NCBI GenBank assembly: GCA_014607495.2
Contig: CP053175.1
Span: 3,286,001-3,350,000 of the forward strand
Origin: Carposina sasakii
Lineage: Eukaryota > Arthropoda > Insecta > Lepidoptera > Carposinidae
Direction of reading: 5' to 3'
Length of the DNA stretch: 64,000 bases
Shown here: positions 60,701 to 64,000 of the stretch, in pieces
Layout: each line of letters opens with the position of its first letter
Numbering within the stretch: position 1 is the first letter of the stretch
Position numbers and translations under genes: made by a program
Notes under the pieces: generated by a model
Told to the model about the DNA's origin: nothing
The model's database searches: none
Seen by the model: the letters and a program-made list of their open reading frames with translations, nothing else

Positions 60701-62322
60701 TAAGTATGGCTCACTCTTTGGTGATGCTAGCTACTGAACATTTCTAATTATCGAGATATTATATTTAAAATTCCTACTTTCATTTTCCGAATGTGAAAGA
60801 TGAAAAACTTAATGAATTTACACGAATCCAAAGAGGTTTGTTTGGAACATACTAAATAGTGATCTGTAGTTACTGTCCATGGGACATAGGCGTGAGGTTA
60901 AGTGATTATTAATACGACGTAACTTAAAGATATATTTGAGACATGAAGTTAATGGACTCTTTCAGAAACAAACTGAAGCTAATGAAAATAAAGCTAAGCA
61001 TCACATAAAGGTTCATTACCAACGAGATGGCGAGGGAAGATCAAATAAATGCAGCAATGCGTGTAATACCATCGAAACAGCTGTTTGTAAAAAAATTCCA
61101 GATTCATGTGGAAATGAAAATGTTGGCGAGGTAATTATAAGTAGTAAATTTGTGCTTTATATACGTGGTAAAACAGATTTTAATGTTGCAAAATTGTCAC
61201 TTAGCTCGTGCCTCGGAAAGCACGTAAAACCGTTGGTCCTGCGCCTGATCTCTCTCCGGTCGTGTCGGCTTTTCGTCCCATCGGACTATGAGAGTGAGGG
61301 AATAGTGAGTGTTTGCACTATAATATCTCCTGCGTACCTGGCCAATCTCCGTAGAGATTGGTCGCCTTGGTCGAAATACGGTCGGAGATCATCATCATCA
61401 TCAAAACTATGTGTCATAAGAGTCGACTAAAGAACTAGGGCATTCTTTCAGACGATAACCGAAAAACATGTCACTGATCATTTACACATGTCCTTGCAAT
61501 GCTGTGCACTATAATATCATGTATAAAAAGTTTTTTATCCTGATTTTTGGTCGTCAACGTTCCCGAAAACTACGGAATCTCCTCATCATCACGCCAATCA
61601 AAATATTAGGGTCCGTAGTAAATAGACTGCGTTTTTGGCACATCGCGCTTTCACGGTTGAACTATAAACGCACGTCGGAGATCATGATCATCAGGTCAAA
61701 AAAAACCCTGTATATGTATGTGCGAGTCATCGCGCACGAGTACAAACCTCAAGGACATTGCGACAATCGAGTCATAACTATGGTATGGGTTAAAGGCATA
61801 GATCTTTCAACAGCTCTACGCGTTCGTAACTAAAAATTTAATATTTTCCGAAAAACTTGTCACTGATCATTTACACATGTCCCTGCAGTTTGATTTTGCT
61901 GCTTAAGGTATTAAACGTGAATTTCAATTTAATACCTCTACGCTGTGGGATGTTCCTTTATTATGAGCTTTGAATACTGAGTTCTGTAACAAGTGTCGAA
62001 AAGAAACATCTTTTGAGCCAGCTTGACAGTGACCTGTAATATAAATTTCAGCTTTACCTCCACGCGTTCCTGAGAAAAAGGGTCTTACGTATGTATCCGT
62101 AGGTAAAAAAGGGGAATAAAATAGTTTCTTCGCAGTTAAATTCTTAACAAGTAGGCACTGTCCATGCGTACGAAAAATTTAAATAAGTTAAAGATTTTTA
62201 TTTACCAGACAGCAAAAGATATATGTAAAGATGAATGTGAAGTGGAATTTATTGAAACTACGACAAAGGAAGACAATGTGAAGAGGAATCGATTGAAACT
62301 ACGACAAAGGACAGCCGATTAA
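57780..62322 (+). CDS. SCP-C: secreted Cys-array protein with duplicated exon 2
   Basis: Paralogue of SCP-A/B; function unknown. Exon 1 57780-57836 (MWVLIYHCHIFLIIFIIDK). Exon 2b 58672-59313 has the full set: VDIFFEELIKNM, GKSPC, GTEAIPYYEYIISSDE, then VAKVIYEDAFTKDIWNKI and KYPKAKNRSV. Exon 3 59391-59486 ends EFVHSCSM. Exon 6 60966-61130 has KCSNACNTIETAVC and SCGNENVGE. Exon 7 62209-62322 begins TAKDICKDEC (stop TAA). The exon-4 equivalent (59731-59789) hits TGA at 59785 and the exon-5 equivalent (60455-60483) is shortened. Skipping both keeps frame, since exons 3 and 6 join in phase 0. The model 1-2b-3-6-7 gives about 357 residues. An extra truncated exon 2a precedes 2b. Exons 4 and 5 decayed or optional: undecided. 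Confidence 0.65.
58061..58576 (+). CDS. SCP-C exon 2a: truncated duplicate of exon 2 with own stop
   Basis: Starts after TTTTACAG with STVKAYAEKKDAAIIFDEII, then KRPC, a Thr/Ser run with TSTTTSTT, GTQTIPYEYIISSEEDNND and SDSNVAK, then TAA. The alignable part of exon 2b reads SDPNVAKVIYED, so 2a stops where the conserved W/YPxAKNR block should begin. AATAAA at 58579-58584 follows at once. It could be an alternative last exon giving a short secreted protein of about 190 residues, a decaying duplicate, or, through a GC donor at 58550 (AAG|GCAAGT, phase 0), part of a longer 2a-2b product. Confidence 0.6.
   Translation, partial: STVKAYAEKKDAAIIFDEIIKNMTSLNNVLSNFIGEYKDKRPCGKNPGIVLVKRPKKIRTKPTMTSTTTSTTTSTTLPTTTSTLSTITGSIVAGTQTIPYEYIISSEEDNNDEVTVTTPEVYTGTTLVSNIPSVLTSSEPPKLTFGQDSSSMEIDSNFYNTEKASDSNVAK
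58579..58584 (+). terminator. AATAAA directly after SCP-C exon 2a
   Basis: Poly(A) signal motif three bases past the exon 2a stop codon. It would serve a short transcript ending here. Confidence 0.35.
59731..59789 (+). pseudogene. SCP-C exon-4 equivalent with in-frame stop
   Basis: After TTTCTTTAAG it encodes AIEKAAQRLCRMVLKRRT and then TGA, before a GTAAG donor. It aligns with the start of SCP-B exon 4 (SITLAWHRLCLVKTK) but lacks the remaining 80 or so bases and leaves the wrong phase for exon 5. Confidence 0.6.
59975..60200 (-). repeat. reversed LINE-tail repeat in SCP-C
   Basis: CTGCTGGACGTAGGCCTCCC to CTACTCTGCCGGCACCACGC, with a central deletion. Confidence 0.7.
61196..61720. repeat. 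three repeats in SCP-C intron 6
   Basis: 61196-61400 matches the repeat at 13040-13230 and ends in (ATC)n. About 61400-61490 is a CATCAGCTGCATCTCCTTCC-family piece. 61537-61713 is a short 'TGATTTTTGGTCGTCAACG' element. The open frames here (up to 164 codons) run from exon 6 into this repeat DNA. Confidence 0.6.
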
Positions 62323-62380
62323 AAAATGCCTACGACTTTATATCTGACACAATGTCTAAATGCGCTCCCAATGAATGTTG

Positions 62381-62386
62381 AATAAA
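62381..62386 (+). terminator. poly(A) signal of SCP-C
   Basis: AATAAA 58 bases after the exon 7 stop codon. Confidence 0.6.
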
Positions 62387-62721
62387 GAGTCATGCATAAT
62401 TTTTTATGGTATTTATTTTCGAAAGCCCAACAAGTGGTATGACACAAATTTATTTATATACTAAGTATGCTAAAACTATATCTAATGGGTTCTATTTAGA
62501 GATACCATCAAGACTGCCAAAGGCCAAGTTTATTATTTATAACTGTATAGCTCATTAAGTATTTAGTTATTAATTATAACAGTATGTATAAGCTGTATAT
62601 CTCATATGAGATATGAATTTTACATTACAAATATTTTATCTAAACTTCTAGCAATTCAATTTCAAATAGGAACCTTGTAAAAAATATTCTAAACCTTCCA
62701 TTATAATCTCATATAAAATTA

Positions 62722-62727
62722 TGTGCA
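62722..62727 (+). promoter_or_regulatory. TGTGCA box upstream of SCP-D
   Basis: TGTGCA within AAATTATGTGCATCAACGG, 90 bases before the SCP-D ATG. Confidence 0.3.
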
Positions 62728-62816
62728 TCAACGGCAAAACAATAAAATATTAAGTCATTTCTTATTTCTTTATGACCATTAAAAATGTCGACTGCATGAA
62801 ATTAATTTGTACATAG

Positions 62817-64000
62817 ATGTGGCCTTTGATTTTGTTCTGCCAAGTCTTTATATTATTAGTACATAGTATCAGTAAGGTAAAAAAGATAAATATTACAATA
62901 CTTTTTTTTATAATTTTATAATATATAATATCTTGACTAAGATAAATTTATAAAAAAACACTTCTCCATTAATATAATCCGTTAGGATATGGTTGTTTAA
63001 ACATTGTGCTGAGGGATTCAGCTTTGTTTGCCGAGATTTGGCTAGTGTATAGCTATCGGGATGAAGAATAACGTTGCCAATATGTAATTTAGAAAAGAGA
63101 TGGTAAAATTCGTCATCCGAGTATTTGACCCGGTGGCTTAGTGGTTATAGCGGCTGGCACGGTTTGCAGTGGTCGTGGGTTCGATTCCCATTCGGGTGTA
63201 GAATGTTTTCCATTTTCTTTATTAATAATTTTATAATACTTTTTTTTCCAAAAGGAACTAAAACTTATAAATAAAACTTACATTCCAGGCTGTGATTACT
63301 TTAGATAGTGATGTACATTCTAAGGAAGTTAATAAACTATTTGAAGATGTTATTCATAATGTTTCAAATAGCTTCGTTGAAAAGTTAGTTCAAAATTTTG
63401 AAATCAATTACCATAAAAATATAGCGAAAGATGAAGACTCTCATTCAATATCAGAAGAATCACATAAGTATGTGAGCTTTGAGGCAAAAGATAAAGCGTT
63501 TCATGGTACTGAGGCTCCACTATATGGTTCACATAAAAATAAGCATTCTAAAAGCAATTTAGAAGTAACGACATCTGGTGCTTCTCGTACATCGTCAAAG
63601 AATAGCGATGAAAGTGAAAAATCTGATGATCAGACAGACGAGGTTGGTGAAAATTCCAAAGAGGTAACAACTCATATTGCTAAGAAGAAATCAGTTACAG
63701 TTAGTTTGAATGAAAATAAGGTTAGTAGTTCAGAAAACCAACCCAAAAATGGATCTTCTGAAAATGACGATAGCGACACAGAATCGACGACATTGAGTGT
63801 CGGTAATATCCTATCACACAAAAACCAAATTTATAGCAAACTTTCAGACGTTAGTAAGATATCTAAACAAAGCAAACCGAGAAATAGTTCAAAACATAAT
63901 ATAAAGAATCCAAAGATAGCAGAATTTACCAAATTATCAAATGATAAAGGCGGTGAAAACGACACACTTCCCAGTAAAGCATCAGATAAAGATTCAGATG
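62817..64000 (+). CDS. SCP-D: divergent member of the family, partial at 3' end
   Basis: Function unknown. Exon 1 62817-62876 is a 20-residue signal peptide (MWPLILFCQVFILLVHSISK) with the same phase-0 donor as its paralogues. Exon 2 starts at 63289 after CATTCCAG and stays open to the window end (237 codons). It begins with the family-like segment VNKLFEDVIHNVSNSFVEKL and is then very rich in Ser, Lys, Asp and Glu (e.g. SSKNSDESEKSDDQTDE). It has no cysteine, no GTxxIPY and no Thr-rich linker in the visible part. Intron 1 contains a long SINE-1 copy. The exon may end, or the conserved block may follow, beyond 64000. Confidence 0.65.
62935..63238 (+). repeat. long SINE-1 copy in SCP-D intron 1
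   Basis: Composite of a 5' extension (AAAACACTTCTCCATTAATA), a tRNA-like head (GGTGGCTTAGTGGTTATAGC, B-box GGTTCGATTCCC) and the CCATTTTCTTTATTAATAAT tail. Almost identical to 10085-10398. It ends 50 bases before SCP-D exon 2. Confidence 0.75.

Noticed and set aside
60936..61430. 164-codon open frame as a separate gene
   Set aside because: Only its first 55 or so codons (after the acceptor at 60965) are SCP-C exon 6; the rest runs through the donor at 61131 into repeat DNA.
1..64000. CRISPR array, bacterial operon or integrated prokaryotic segment
   Set aside because: Short repeats here are foldback elements, SINEs and tails rather than regular spacers, and all recognised genes have introns and animal homologues.

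Overview
This window looks like moth or butterfly (Lepidoptera) nuclear DNA. It is AT-rich, has introns with GT-AG borders, and is dense in short foldback elements, tRNA-derived SINEs and LINE 3' ends. The two recognisable conserved genes read as insect proteins. The species cannot be named from sequence alone.

Layout: (1) 472-7456 (+) holds the last seven exons of the Golgi pH regulator GPR89/GPHR; its first exons lie left of the window. (2) 7457-11574 is a repeat-filled convergent intergenic region. (3) 11575-43677 (-) holds 39 consecutive exons, about 1,829 residues, of the ryanodine receptor (RyR). This is the C-terminal third or so of the channel: core solenoid, RIH-associated region, EF-hands, all membrane segments, the pore and the C-terminus. 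Splice phases agree across all 39 exons. There are two lesions: a one-base insertion in the EF-hand exon, and a rearrangement that removes the S3-helix codons from the only spliceable copy of its exon. (4) 45653-64000 (+) holds a tandem cluster of at least four paralogous genes for secreted proteins that I do not recognise. I call them SCP-A (45653-48251), SCP-B (52287-57083), SCP-C (57780-62322) and SCP-D (62817 to past the window end). Most of these coding exons have no usable ATG of their own and are visible only by splice-aware reading.

How the parts relate: the RyR portion here begins in mid-protein at 43677, and no further RyR exon is seen on the minus strand up to 64000. If the assembly is correct, the whole SCP cluster therefore sits inside one giant RyR intron (over 20 kb), transcribed in the opposite direction. 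Each complete SCP protein has a 19-20 residue signal peptide on its own exon, an N-terminal amphipathic segment, an acidic Thr-rich linker with a GTxxIPY motif, and a conserved W...YPxAKNR block. A Lys-rich exon follows, and then a C-terminal cysteine array spaced C-x7-C-x3-C-x7-C-x6/7-C-x11/12-C-x3-C. SCP-C shows exon duplication and loss, and SCP-D has diverged strongly, so the cluster appears to be evolving fast.

The rest of the window is repeats, including several families of foldback (MITE-like) elements, two tRNA-related SINEs, LINE tails ending in GAT repeats, one decayed LINE reverse transcriptase (49430-51720) and a decayed nuclease-like retroelement fragment (54400-55250). Repeat edges are approximate because they were read by eye.
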